From Spirochaetia bacterium (GTDB lineage Bacteria; Spirochaetota; Spirochaetia; Treponematales; Breznakiellaceae): a stretch of 31,468 nt of DNA. The stretch is from positions 1 to 31,468 of the forward strand of contig BNUU01000020.1 in the NCBI GenBank assembly GCA_025997595.1, written 5' to 3'. Made by a program: the position numbers and the translations under genes. Positions 1 to 6,982 of this stretch are shown one piece after another. The notes beneath the pieces are model-generated. The model was not told where the DNA came from. It saw only the letters and a list, made by a program, of their open reading frames with translations, and made no database searches. Every line of letters begins with the position of its first letter. Within the stretch, counting starts at the first letter, position 1.

Positions 1-205
1 CCTGGACATCCCCCTGGGTTGAGGAGAGGAGTTTTAAAAGGCCGGTAACCATGGTGAGGATACCGAGAATCAGCCGGAAGGTCTCGTTTTTGAAGGAAAA
101 TTTCAGAGACGACTCTATGGAGCTTTCCACATCGGTCCCCTCGTTGATCAGGACAAATCCCGCCGCCGCATTAAACAAAATGGACAGAAAATAAAATTGT
201 ATCAT
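1..205 (-). CDS. Small membrane protein, 3' end outside the window
   Basis: An open frame starts with ATG at 205 and runs off the window edge, giving 68 codons. A GGGGAA ribosome binding site sits about 6 bases upstream of the ATG. The N-terminus is hydrophobic (MIQFYFLSILFNAAAGFVLI), followed by a short charged stretch and a second hydrophobic segment around residues 45-60 (LILGILTMVTGLLKLL), so this is probably a membrane protein with at least two helices. It begins 23 bases after the stop of the preceding minus-strand frame and is likely the next gene of the lipoprotein-nnr operon. I do not recognise the family. Confidence 0.6.
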   Translation of the reverse strand, partial: MIQFYFLSILFNAAAGFVLINEGTDVESSIESSLKFSFKNETFRLILGILTMVTGLLKLLSSTQGDVQ

Positions 206-228
206 CGTATTCCCCACTTTTCAGTATT

Positions 229-447
229 TTACTGCGTTTTAAGTTTAAATTCAAGACTGTCCCCTCCGCCCTGAATACGGAGCAGCAATTCCTCATCTTC
301 AAAGGGAAGGGCAAGGCGGTACTCCTCCTCGTCCTTTAGGGTGAAGGAAATCCGGTAGGGCTCAATGACCGGGGGTTCCGGAAAACCGTTTTCCGCTTTG
401 TCCTTTGCCGCGCCTTTTTGCAGAACCGGTGAAACCGCAATATCCAC
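229..447 (-). CDS. C-terminal part of a frame-broken membrane-anchored protein
   Basis: This frame has a possible GTG start at 447, but it has no convincing ribosome binding site. The same frame stays open upstream to the A9 run at 494-502 and would add about 18 residues, including GLSAGGAYTGAV, that read as normal protein. It encodes a soluble acidic segment (ISFTLKDEEEYRLALPFEDEELLLRIQGG) with a beta-rich look. The simplest reading is that it is the C-terminal domain of the protein encoded by 482-877, displaced by one base at the homopolymer. It could also be a separate small gene. No family recognised. Confidence 0.45.
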   Translation of the reverse strand: MDIAVSPVLQKGAAKDKAENGFPEPPVIEPYRISFTLKDEEEYRLALPFEDEELLLRIQGGGDSLEFKLKTQ

Positions 448-481
448 CGCCCCGGTGTAGGCCCCTCCCGCAGAAAGACCT

Positions 482-877
482 TTATCTTGTATCTTTTTTT
501 TTCAACACAATAATGGTGGTCCCTTCGTGCCTTAGGGCAACGGCGGAAATCCTATTTCCCCCAAGGTTCTTGTCCGCGCTGTCCCCCGCATGGTACCAGA
601 CAGATGTAAAGATGCTCATGACCGCGAGTATCAAAACGGAAACAAACATGACGGCCTTGGGCTTGGTAGAGATCAGGGGCCGCAGAAGGTTGAACTTAAC
701 CGGGGCGGTTTCCCGGTAGAGGTCCCGCACCGATTTGGGCGCCCTTTGGAGACGATGCTCACGGGAATAATAGAAAACCATTTCTTCTTCGGAATTGTTA
801 TTTTCGGTTAAGGGGTATCCGGCATTGGGCCGGGCGGGTTTGGTGTCATCAACAGGAACCTTTGGTTCATCACTCAT
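482..877 (-). CDS. Membrane-anchored hypothetical protein (N-terminal part; frame breaks at A9)
   Basis: The start is taken as ATG 877 because it overlaps the nnr stop in an ATGA junction (874-877), which implies translational coupling. A GTG at 886 is also possible. The protein has an acidic, proline-containing cytoplasmic region, a charged stretch with SREHRLQRAPKSVRDLYRE, and one transmembrane helix around residues 78-95 (AVMFVSVLILAVMSIF), then a short outer segment ending VLKKKDTR at 482. The stop follows directly after nine A residues (plus-strand T 494-502). With one A fewer, translation would run on through 229. The product is therefore either truncated, or a protein of about 215 residues made by slippage. 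Function unknown. Confidence 0.55.
   Translation of the reverse strand: MSDEPKVPVDDTKPARPNAGYPLTENNNSEEEMVFYYSREHRLQRAPKSVRDLYRETAPVKFNLLRPLISTKPKAVMFVSVLILAVMSIFTSVWYHAGDSADKNLGGNRISAVALRHEGTTIIVLKKKDTR
494..502 (-). other. A9 homopolymer at a reading-frame break
   Basis: The minus strand carries TTG followed by nine A and then GATACAAG. In the upstream frame the run reads as three lysines and a stop follows three codons later. Loss of one A (or transcriptional slippage to 8 or 11 A) joins this frame to the open frame that ends at 229. Runs of nine A are known substrates for RNA polymerase slippage and for replication slippage. A sequencing error is also possible. Confidence 0.6.
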
Positions 878-2535
878 GTAAGCCACGCCTCCCCCGCCAG
901 GTTTGCAGCCCTGTCCGCCAGTTCCAGGGGATCCAGAAACCGGGAAGCCAGGGCCGGGGATTTGGCGCTTTCAATTAAGAGCGCCGCCGCGGCAAGGGCG
1001 CAGGAATACAGGGAGAATTCCCACCCGGCGGCGCGCCATTGCTCCGCAATGGCGAAGCATCTCGCGGCAATGCCGGTACAGAAGCCCGCAAGAAGATCCC
1101 CGGTGCCGCCCATCCCCAGGACCGGCGCCATGCCGTCGATAATGCTGAGGCGGCCGGCCGGAGAGGCGGCATACATCACATGGCTCTTGAAAAGGAAGTG
1201 CGCATTTTTTTCGGCGGCGAGTCTGAGCAGCAGCGGCGCGGGATCCGCGAGGATCTCATCTTTGGAAACACCGGCATAGGCGGCCAGTTCCCCCGGATGG
1301 GGGGTGAGCAGGGCATTGCCGTGGAATACCTGATCTTTGGCAAGCAGTATGGCATCGGCGTCGAGGATCAGGGGGATACCCGCAGCCTCCTTTTCCAGGG
1401 CCCGGCGCAGCATGATTTCCCGGTCAGGACTTTTACCCCAGCCGGGACCAAGGAGGATTGCATCCGGGTTAAAACGCGAATCCCCGCCCCCTGCCACGGC
1501 AGTGTCCCCGCCATTCGCGGCTATGGCGGCGACCATGACGCCGCCGGCGTTTACCGCCAGGATCGGGTGGATGGCCTGGTCCACCACGAGCCGGACAAGG
1601 CCGGCCCCGGCGGCCTGTGCGCCCCGGGCGGCAATACGGGCAGCTCCGGGCGTATCCGGAGAACCGGCGCGGATCTCCGCCACCCCCCGCTCGTATTTGT
1701 AGGCGGTTTTGTTTACCCGGGGAATAAGAGCACGGGCATAGTCCCAGGCAATAAGCTCTGCCGTACAGAATTGGGCTATCAACCGGGATGGGAAAATTTC
1801 CCCCACCGGCAAAATGATCCCACCGTATGGGCGGGCGGCGGGCCTGAAAAGGCAAAGCTTGAGGGGCTCAATGGCAAGCACCGCATCGGCTTCCACAATG
1901 GGCATCCCCGGTTTCCAGGAATCGGAAATACCCGAAGGGACATCAATGCTAACGATGAACAAAGAGAGGTTTTGCGCAGTATGCCCTGTTTTTTTTAGTT
2001 TGTTGATGGCCCGGGCCATTTCGGCGGCCTGACCCCGCAGGGGGCCTTCAAGGCCCGTACCGGCTATGCCGTCGATAATGAGGTCCGCCGTTTTCAGGCA
2101 GTCCGATAGGACTGCACTGTCCCACGGAGCATTTTCCCAGACCAGAACCGGGACCTCCATCTTTACCAGGGAACGGAAGGCTTCGGAACGGGGGTTGTGT
2201 TCACCCACGGCAGGGACCTTGTTTATCACCAGAAGGGAGCGTTCCGCATCCGCATAACCGGACAGGAGCAGGGACCGGAGCAGGACCATGGCGTCGGCGG
2301 CGTTGCTACCGGAACCGGCGAAGCCCACGATGCGGGGGGCGTCCCGATTTGGGGTGCCTGAAACACCGGCGGGAAAAAGGCAGGGCAAGGCGGCGGTTAA
2401 GACCTGGGCGCAGCGGCGGCCGGCGGCCTCCACCAGGGCGAAGGGCTCGAGCCCCCAGGAGGCGGAAGCTTCCTGGTCCAGAGCGCGGGCAGAAGCTGCC
2501 GAAAGAAGGACCGCAGGTCCGTCCTGGGCTATCAT
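874..2535 (-). CDS. nnr: Bifunctional NAD(P)H-hydrate epimerase / ADP-dependent dehydratase
   Basis: This two-domain metabolite-repair enzyme (553 aa) epimerises R-NAD(P)HX and then dehydrates the S form back to NAD(P)H. The N-terminal YjeF domain (about 1-245) shows IDGIAGTGLEGPLRG and SIDVPSGISDSW. Its usual NNGGDG nucleotide loop is replaced by SNAADA. The C-terminal ribokinase-like domain (about 275-553) shows LLGPGWGKS, LDADAILL, LTPHPGEL and the catalytic GGTGDLLAG. ATGA overlaps join it to the upstream lipoprotein gene (2532-2535) and to the downstream small gene (874-877), so the genes are coupled. A perfect hairpin lies inside the 3' part at 1034-1054. The family assignment is secure. 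Activity of the epimerase half is uncertain. Confidence 0.92.
   Translation of the reverse strand: MIAQDGPAVLLSAASARALDQEASASWGLEPFALVEAAGRRCAQVLTAALPCLFPAGVSGTPNRDAPRIVGFAGSGSNAADAMVLLRSLLLSGYADAERSLLVINKVPAVGEHNPRSEAFRSLVKMEVPVLVWENAPWDSAVLSDCLKTADLIIDGIAGTGLEGPLRGQAAEMARAINKLKKTGHTAQNLSLFIVSIDVPSGISDSWKPGMPIVEADAVLAIEPLKLCLFRPAARPYGGIILPVGEIFPSRLIAQFCTAELIAWDYARALIPRVNKTAYKYERGVAEIRAGSPDTPGAARIAARGAQAAGAGLVRLVVDQAIHPILAVNAGGVMVAAIAANGGDTAVAGGGDSRFNPDAILLGPGWGKSPDREIMLRRALEKEAAGIPLILDADAILLAKDQVFHGNALLTPHPGELAAYAGVSKDEILADPAPLLLRLAAEKNAHFLFKSHVMYAASPAGRLSIIDGMAPVLGMGGTGDLLAGFCTGIAARCFAIAEQWRAAGWEFSLYSCALAAAALLIESAKSPALASRFLDPLELADRAANLAGEAWLT
1034..1054. repeat. Perfect 9-bp stem / 3-base loop palindrome inside nnr
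   Basis: The arms CGCCATTGC and GCAATGGCG flank a TCC triloop. The geometry resembles the second hairpin of the palindromic doublets at 24806-24828 and 29503-29525, though the sequence differs. It encodes part of a segment (FAIAEQWRA) between GTGDLLAG and the last helix that seems somewhat longer than usual for the family. It may be chance in GC-rich coding DNA. Confidence 0.35.
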
Positions 2536-3752
2536 GGCGTTATGATCCCCAAAATTTTATCGGTACGCCACCAGACCAGCTTTGCTTCATAGTTACTTAC
2601 CAGAAGGGCCGAAAGAATACCGTCGGCGCTGAGGTCGAAGGTGTTGAGCTGGAGTTCATCCTTATCCACCCGGATGGTTCCCTGGTGGCGGTCCCCCCCT
2701 GAGCCGGCCGAAGAATCGGCGTTCAATATCAGGATGGAATAACCGGATTCCACCGGAAAGCTTAAGAAAACACGGCCCTCACGGATTGCCCCCAGCATGG
2801 AATAAAGCACCTGGGCGCTTACCCTGCGGCCGTTTTCGTTAAAGGTATATTCCAGAAAGGGTACTTCAACACGGCCCGTATAGGAACCGGTTTCCACATC
2901 CATGATCCAGATGATGGAGCTGTCCGGCTCATTGCCTGATCGGGTGTTGGTAGATTCATCAAAGGTATCCCGGTAATAATCAACCTTGAAGTAGAGGGTC
3001 CGGCTGTCCGGGGCGGCCATGATGGCGTCCAGGGAAGATGAGACCTTGGGCCAGTCCGGGGGAACCGGGACGGCGCTGTTCTTGAGCTGCACCAGGTACA
3101 GGAGCGTCCCCGCAGCATCGAACCAGTAAATATTCCAGCCCGTGGGAAGGCGGCATACCACCGCGATTTCATCCCGCAGGGAAGTATAGATCCCTGAAAT
3201 CCGGGGAAAGGGGCTGCCGCCGATTCCTTCCCGGCCCAGGTATTCCACAAAGCGGCCGTCCTGGTCAAAGTGGAGGACAATACTGTCCAGCAGGGCCTTA
3301 CTTTCACCGTCAATGCTGTACCGGTCGTCGGGGAGCCGGTCTTCCGCATAGATATGCTTCCGGGAATCCACCGCCAGATGTCCCGGTTCCCGCAGGGGAT
3401 AGGAAAAGGCCCACCGGGTAACCACCGCGCTGTCTTCGATATTGGTCCTCAGGGTCAGGGGCTCAGGGTTGGTCTCTTCATTATATATCATGAACAGCAG
3501 ATCCCCGTAGGACGTATACTGGAGTATCTTCTGCCCGTTTCCATCGGAAATATAAAAAAGCCCGTCCCGCATGGCGATGTTGGACCGGCTGATCCCCCGG
3601 TCCCCCTCCAGGTTATAGAGGGCCAACTGATCCTCCAGCCGGCCGATATCAAGGGTGAAATGATCTTCCCTGGCAATGGAAACCCCCTGATCCCGTGAAC
3701 AGGCGGAAAAAAACACCGGAAGCAAGGCTAAAACGATGGGCAGGAACTTCAT
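2532..3752 (-). CDS. Lipoprotein with beta-propeller (NHL-like) character
   Basis: A 406-residue protein with a lipoprotein signal peptide (MKFLPIVLALLPVFFSAC, lipidation Cys at residue 18), so it is probably anchored on the periplasmic side or at the cell surface. The body has repeated patterns typical of a propeller: DGLFYISDGNGQKILQYTSYGDLL, HLAVDSRKHIYAEDRL, IVLHFDQDGRFVEYLGREG, EIAVVCRLPTGWNIYWFDAAGTLL. These resemble NHL or six-bladed propeller proteins that bind ligands or partners rather than catalyse. Its stop overlaps the nnr start (ATGA). It is the first gene of this minus-strand cluster. The exact role is unknown, and the propeller call rests on pattern only. Confidence 0.75.
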   Translation of the reverse strand: MKFLPIVLALLPVFFSACSRDQGVSIAREDHFTLDIGRLEDQLALYNLEGDRGISRSNIAMRDGLFYISDGNGQKILQYTSYGDLLFMIYNEETNPEPLTLRTNIEDSAVVTRWAFSYPLREPGHLAVDSRKHIYAEDRLPDDRYSIDGESKALLDSIVLHFDQDGRFVEYLGREGIGGSPFPRISGIYTSLRDEIAVVCRLPTGWNIYWFDAAGTLLYLVQLKNSAVPVPPDWPKVSSSLDAIMAAPDSRTLYFKVDYYRDTFDESTNTRSGNEPDSSIIWIMDVETGSYTGRVEVPFLEYTFNENGRRVSAQVLYSMLGAIREGRVFLSFPVESGYSILILNADSSAGSGGDRHQGTIRVDKDELQLNTFDLSADGILSALLVSNYEAKLVWWRTDKILGIITP

Positions 3753-3810
3753 GGGGTAATTTTATAATGAATGGGAAATTGTGAATAGTACACATTTACA
3801 GACACAATCG

Positions 3811-3824
3811 GCGCCCTTTGGCGC
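3811..3824 (-). terminator. Weak hairpin at the end of the sugar ABC operon
   Basis: The arms GCGCC and GGCGC with a 4-base loop overlap the stop codon of the second permease gene. No U-tract follows on the minus strand, so an intrinsic terminator is doubtful. The rest of the 71-base gap to the lipoprotein gene holds AT-rich sequence, including TATAAA about 10 bases before its ATG, but no matching -35 was found. Confidence 0.25.
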
Positions 3825-4639
3825 TAGCCCTTTACCGCCCCCATGGTAAGGCCCTTGACCACGTATTTCTGGAATACCATGGTTAGGATGATGGCGGGGG
3901 TAACGATGGCCACTGCGGCGGCCATGACGCCCCCCCAATCGACTTCGGCATAGGACATAAAGTTGTATACCGCAATCGGCAGGGTACGGGTTTTTTCCAT
4001 GCTTAAAACCTGGGAGAACATAAAGTTGTTCCAGGAGAAAATAAAACTCAAGGTGACGGCGGTTACTACCCCGGGCATGGAGAGGGGCAGAATAATCGAG
4101 ATAAAAGCCCGCTGCCGGGTGGCGCCGTCTATCATGGCGGAGGCTTCCAGGTCCACCGGAATAGATTCAAAATAGGCGGACATGATCCATACGATCACCG
4201 GTAGGGCAATGAGCATGTGGGAAAGGATCAGCGCAATATAGCTATCCATCAGGCCGAGCCGGGAAAACACGATATACCAGGGCATAAGAAAAGAAATGCC
4301 GGGCATAAGCCGGGCCACCAATATGAGCATGAGGAGCCTCTTCTGGGCAAACCGGGCTATGGAATAAGCCGCCGGGAGGCCGATGATCATGGAGAGGGCC
4401 ACCGCAAAAAAGCCGACGATGCCGGAATTTTTCAGATATAAAAGAAAGTTCTGCTCCCCAAAAACCTTGTCGAAATTCCGCAGGGTGGGAGAGAATACGT
4501 ACTTGGGGGGCCAGGAAATAATATCAACCTGGGTTTTAAAAGAGGACATGAACATCCACAAAAAGGGAAACAGCATGGGGATAACGATCGCCAGAATGAG
4601 GATCGCAAAAAAGATGTTAAACAGGGGTGATTTTTTCAT
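3824..4639 (-). CDS. Carbohydrate ABC transporter permease, MalG type (CUT1)
   Basis: An inner-membrane permease of 271 aa with about six transmembrane helices, beginning with the N-in helix FFAILILAIVIPMLFPFLWMFM. The EAA loop that docks the ATPase is EASAMIDGATRQRAFISIIL, about 70-85 residues before the end, as in MalG-type proteins. The end, QKYVVKGLTMGAVKG, is typical of this family. The ATG at 4639 has GGAG about 8 bases upstream, and the gene follows the other permease gene after 11 bases. Together with 4651-5532 and 5578-6864 it forms a binding-protein-dependent sugar importer. No ATPase gene is adjacent. Confidence 0.9.
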   Translation of the reverse strand: MKKSPLFNIFFAILILAIVIPMLFPFLWMFMSSFKTQVDIISWPPKYVFSPTLRNFDKVFGEQNFLLYLKNSGIVGFFAVALSMIIGLPAAYSIARFAQKRLLMLILVARLMPGISFLMPWYIVFSRLGLMDSYIALILSHMLIALPVIVWIMSAYFESIPVDLEASAMIDGATRQRAFISIILPLSMPGVVTAVTLSFIFSWNNFMFSQVLSMEKTRTLPIAVYNFMSYAEVDWGGVMAAAVAIVTPAIILTMVFQKYVVKGLTMGAVKG

Positions 4640-4650
4640 AATACCCGCTC

Positions 4651-5532
4651 CTACAACTCAAACTTTTTCCGCAGCTGCATAACGGCCATACTGAACAGTA
4701 ATACTACGACGAATAAGAATACCAGCACCGCAGAGGAGCGCCCCATGTTGAAATATTCAAAACTCATTTTGTAGGCCAGAATATTCAGGGTCTCCGAGGA
4801 ATAGCCGGGTCCGCCCCTGGTCATGGCGTAGATGATATCGTAGGTTTTCAGGGCGTCTACCGCCCGCAGTACCACTGCGGTCAGGACCGTGGGCATGATC
4901 ATGGGCAGGGTGATGCGAAAAAAAGTCTGCGCCCCGTTGGCGCCGTCCACCATGGCGGATTCAAAGGGCTCCTGGGAAAGCCCCGAAAGCCCTGCCAGGA
5001 CGATGAGGGCGATCATGGGGGTCCATTGCCAGATGTCAACCAGCATCAGGGAGGGGAGCACCGTGGAGCTTGCGGTAACCCATCCGCTCTGGGGCAGGTG
5101 GAAGACGCTCAAAACGTAATTGAGAAACCCGATGGTAGGATCGTAAAAAAGATTAAACACAATGCCGATGGATACCGGGGTAACCACCAGGGGGAGGAGC
5201 AGGATGAATTTCAGGAAATTCTTCCCCCGGAATTCCCGGTTCAGGATGAGGGCGATAATGGTCCCCATCACCGCCTCGGCGGCTACCGCCCCAAAGGTAA
5301 AGGCAAAGGTCCGCCAGACGGCGGCGGCGAAACGGGGTTCCCTGAGCACCATCAAATAGGTGTTAAACCCGGCGAACCGCATGGGACGGCCCGAGGTCAG
5401 GGTCCAGTCGGTAAAGCTTACAAACAGGGTGTAAACCACCGGAAAGATCATCAGCAGTATGACAAAGATAACTGCCGGCAGGGGGAAAAGGTACTTTAAA
5501 TTACGCTCAAAAAATCCACCCCTTCCTATCAC
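4651..5532 (-). CDS. Carbohydrate ABC transporter permease, MalF type (CUT1)
   Basis: The first permease of the importer, with a helix at PLPAVIFVILLMIFPVVYTLFVSFTDW and the EAA loop ESAMVDGANGAQTFFRITLPMIMPT. It has about six helices and ends in a short basic tail. I prefer the GTG start at 5532 because AAGGAG lies 7 bases upstream. The TTG at 5538 would leave no spacing. It lies 45 bases downstream of the binding-protein gene. The substrate is an oligosaccharide or other CUT1 ligand that cannot be read from the permease. Confidence 0.9.
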   Translation of the reverse strand: MIGRGGFFERNLKYLFPLPAVIFVILLMIFPVVYTLFVSFTDWTLTSGRPMRFAGFNTYLMVLREPRFAAAVWRTFAFTFGAVAAEAVMGTIIALILNREFRGKNFLKFILLLPLVVTPVSIGIVFNLFYDPTIGFLNYVLSVFHLPQSGWVTASSTVLPSLMLVDIWQWTPMIALIVLAGLSGLSQEPFESAMVDGANGAQTFFRITLPMIMPTVLTAVVLRAVDALKTYDIIYAMTRGGPGYSSETLNILAYKMSFEYFNMGRSSAVLVFLFVVVLLFSMAVMQLRKKFEL

Positions 5533-5577
5533 CGGCAATCTCCTTAACTAGTGTCTGTCCATAAAATCGGTTACTTT

Positions 5578-6864
5578 CTATTTACCGTATTCGCCGTCGG
5601 CCTTGAGCAGATCATTGACCGCCGCAGCCTTTTCCACCGCCAGCGTAGGGATCCTTGCGGAAGCGCCGCTTGAGTTAATCGATTCGATGATCACTTCTCC
5701 GATAAGATCCCGGGCCTGGCCCACGGAACTCATGAAGGGCCGGTCATAGGGATAGCCGTTTTTGGCGGCATGGGCCTGGGTTTCGATCAAGCCGGGGTTC
5801 ATCTTGGCCCGTACCTGAGGATCAAGCCATGCGGAATTGCGGGCCATGGTGATATTTGACAGCATCCCCTTGATGGCCAGTTCCTTGCTGGTTGCCCAAA
5901 CAAGGAATTTCTGGGCCGCTTCGGGGTTCTTGCTGGTACTGGCTATGCCCATTCCCCAGGAAACGACGATAAAGGGACTGTCACCCCTGGGTCCCTGGGG
6001 CAGTTTGGCAACCCCCACGTTTGCCTCGGGGATCTGGGTCTTGGTGGGATCCACGATCTGGCCGTAGAAGACCGAGGCATCGGTCCACATGGCAAGCCGT
6101 CCCGCCTGGAACACGGGCATCAGGGCTTCCCATGACATGGAAGTAACCCCCTGGGGTCCATAGCTGCCCAGAAGCCGGCCGTAATAGCGGATAGCGTCCA
6201 CCGCTTCGCTCTTGTCAAAGACCGCGATATTGTTATCCAGATACTTCCCGCCATAGTTGTAGACATAGCTGGAAAGCTGGGTTACCGCCGCCGCTCCCGC
6301 GCCCCGGGAACCGAAACCGGCCACATTGCCCTTGTGCAGGGCCTTGGCGGCATTTTCAAGTTCCGTAAAGTTGGCGGGAACCGAAATCCCCGCCTGCTGG
6401 AAGAGGTCCTTCCGGTAGTAGAGCACCTGCCATTCGGTTACCAGGGGCACCACATAGGGGGTCCCCGCCTTACGTCCGATATCCACGGTGTTGGTGGGAT
6501 AATCCGAAAAATCGTAGGAATTTAAGGGGGCATACCAGCCATTCTTGTTGTACAGGAGGCTTTCCTGCAGGGGCCGGGTCATGAAAACATCCACCGTGGA
6601 CGATCTGGTGGTGAATTCGGTGGTCAGTTTTTGGGTAAGCTGACTTTCCTGAAGGCTTTCCACCAGCACCTTGATGCCGGTCTGGGCCTCAAATTCGGGG
6701 ATCGCCGTCTTGAGCAGTTCCCCATAGGGATGATTTGCCAAAAGCACCCGGATTTCCTGGGCCGGGGCCTGGGCCGGCTTTGCGGCGCCGCCATCCGATT
6801 TTGGGCTGGCAAAAGCTGCAGCGGACAAAGATACCGCCAATAATACGCATAAGAAACGTTTCAT
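5578..6864 (-). CDS. Sugar ABC transporter substrate-binding protein (CUT1 / MalE-like)
   Basis: The 428-residue periplasmic receptor of the importer. The true start is ATG 6864, preceded by a perfect AGGAGG-type site and beginning a signal peptide (MKRFLCVLLAVSLSAAAFAS). A longer open frame to 7029 would put the signal peptide in the interior and run through the promoter. Binding-protein features include IRVLLANHPYGELLKTAIPEFEAQTGIKV, the DVFMTRP segment, YYRKDLFQQAGISVPANFTEL and the late MWTDASVFYGQ region. There is no lipobox cysteine, so it is probably a soluble periplasmic protein. It is the first gene of the operon and has its own promoter (6893-6921). Confidence 0.92.
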   Translation of the reverse strand: MKRFLCVLLAVSLSAAAFASPKSDGGAAKPAQAPAQEIRVLLANHPYGELLKTAIPEFEAQTGIKVLVESLQESQLTQKLTTEFTTRSSTVDVFMTRPLQESLLYNKNGWYAPLNSYDFSDYPTNTVDIGRKAGTPYVVPLVTEWQVLYYRKDLFQQAGISVPANFTELENAAKALHKGNVAGFGSRGAGAAAVTQLSSYVYNYGGKYLDNNIAVFDKSEAVDAIRYYGRLLGSYGPQGVTSMSWEALMPVFQAGRLAMWTDASVFYGQIVDPTKTQIPEANVGVAKLPQGPRGDSPFIVVSWGMGIASTSKNPEAAQKFLVWATSKELAIKGMLSNITMARNSAWLDPQVRAKMNPGLIETQAHAAKNGYPYDRPFMSSVGQARDLIGEVIIESINSSGASARIPTLAVEKAAAVNDLLKADGEYGK

Positions 6865-6879
6865 ATTTCCTCCTGGAAT

Positions 6880-6891
6880 GAACATTAGTTC
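6880..6891. promoter_or_regulatory. Possible operator at the sugar-operon transcription start
   Basis: The 12-base palindrome GAACATTAGTTC (stem GAAC/GTTC) lies just downstream of the predicted -10 box, about where transcription should begin. Its position would suit a repressor of the importer operon. It is short and no regulator gene is adjacent, so this is tentative. Confidence 0.25.
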
Positions 6892-6892
6892 C

Positions 6893-6921
6893 AGTATAAC
6901 CCCGTTTTCCCGTGGTGTACA
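6893..6921 (-). promoter_or_regulatory. Promoter of the sugar ABC operon
   Basis: On the minus strand, TGTACA (6921-6916) and TATACT (6898-6893) are separated by 17 bases, close to the sigma-70 consensus. The predicted start lies about 22 bases before the ATG at 6864, leaving room for the strong ribosome binding site. The nonamer CAGTATAAC occurs twice on the plus strand (6892-6900 and 6920-6928), so a second upstream -10-like box may exist. Confidence 0.55.
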
Positions 6922-6982
6922 GTATAACAGTATGAATAGGATTGAAGAAATCAGGATCCCTAAATAAACTGTTGTCAGGTAT

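Noticed and set aside
1039..1998. Open frame of 319 codons on the plus strand, antisense to nnr
   Set aside because: No domain or ribosome binding site, and fully explained as a shadow of nnr.
3774..3810. Inverted ATTGTG / CACAAT with wide spacing before the lipoprotein gene
   Set aside because: Six-base arms about 19 bases apart are easily found by chance, and no promoter geometry supports an operator.
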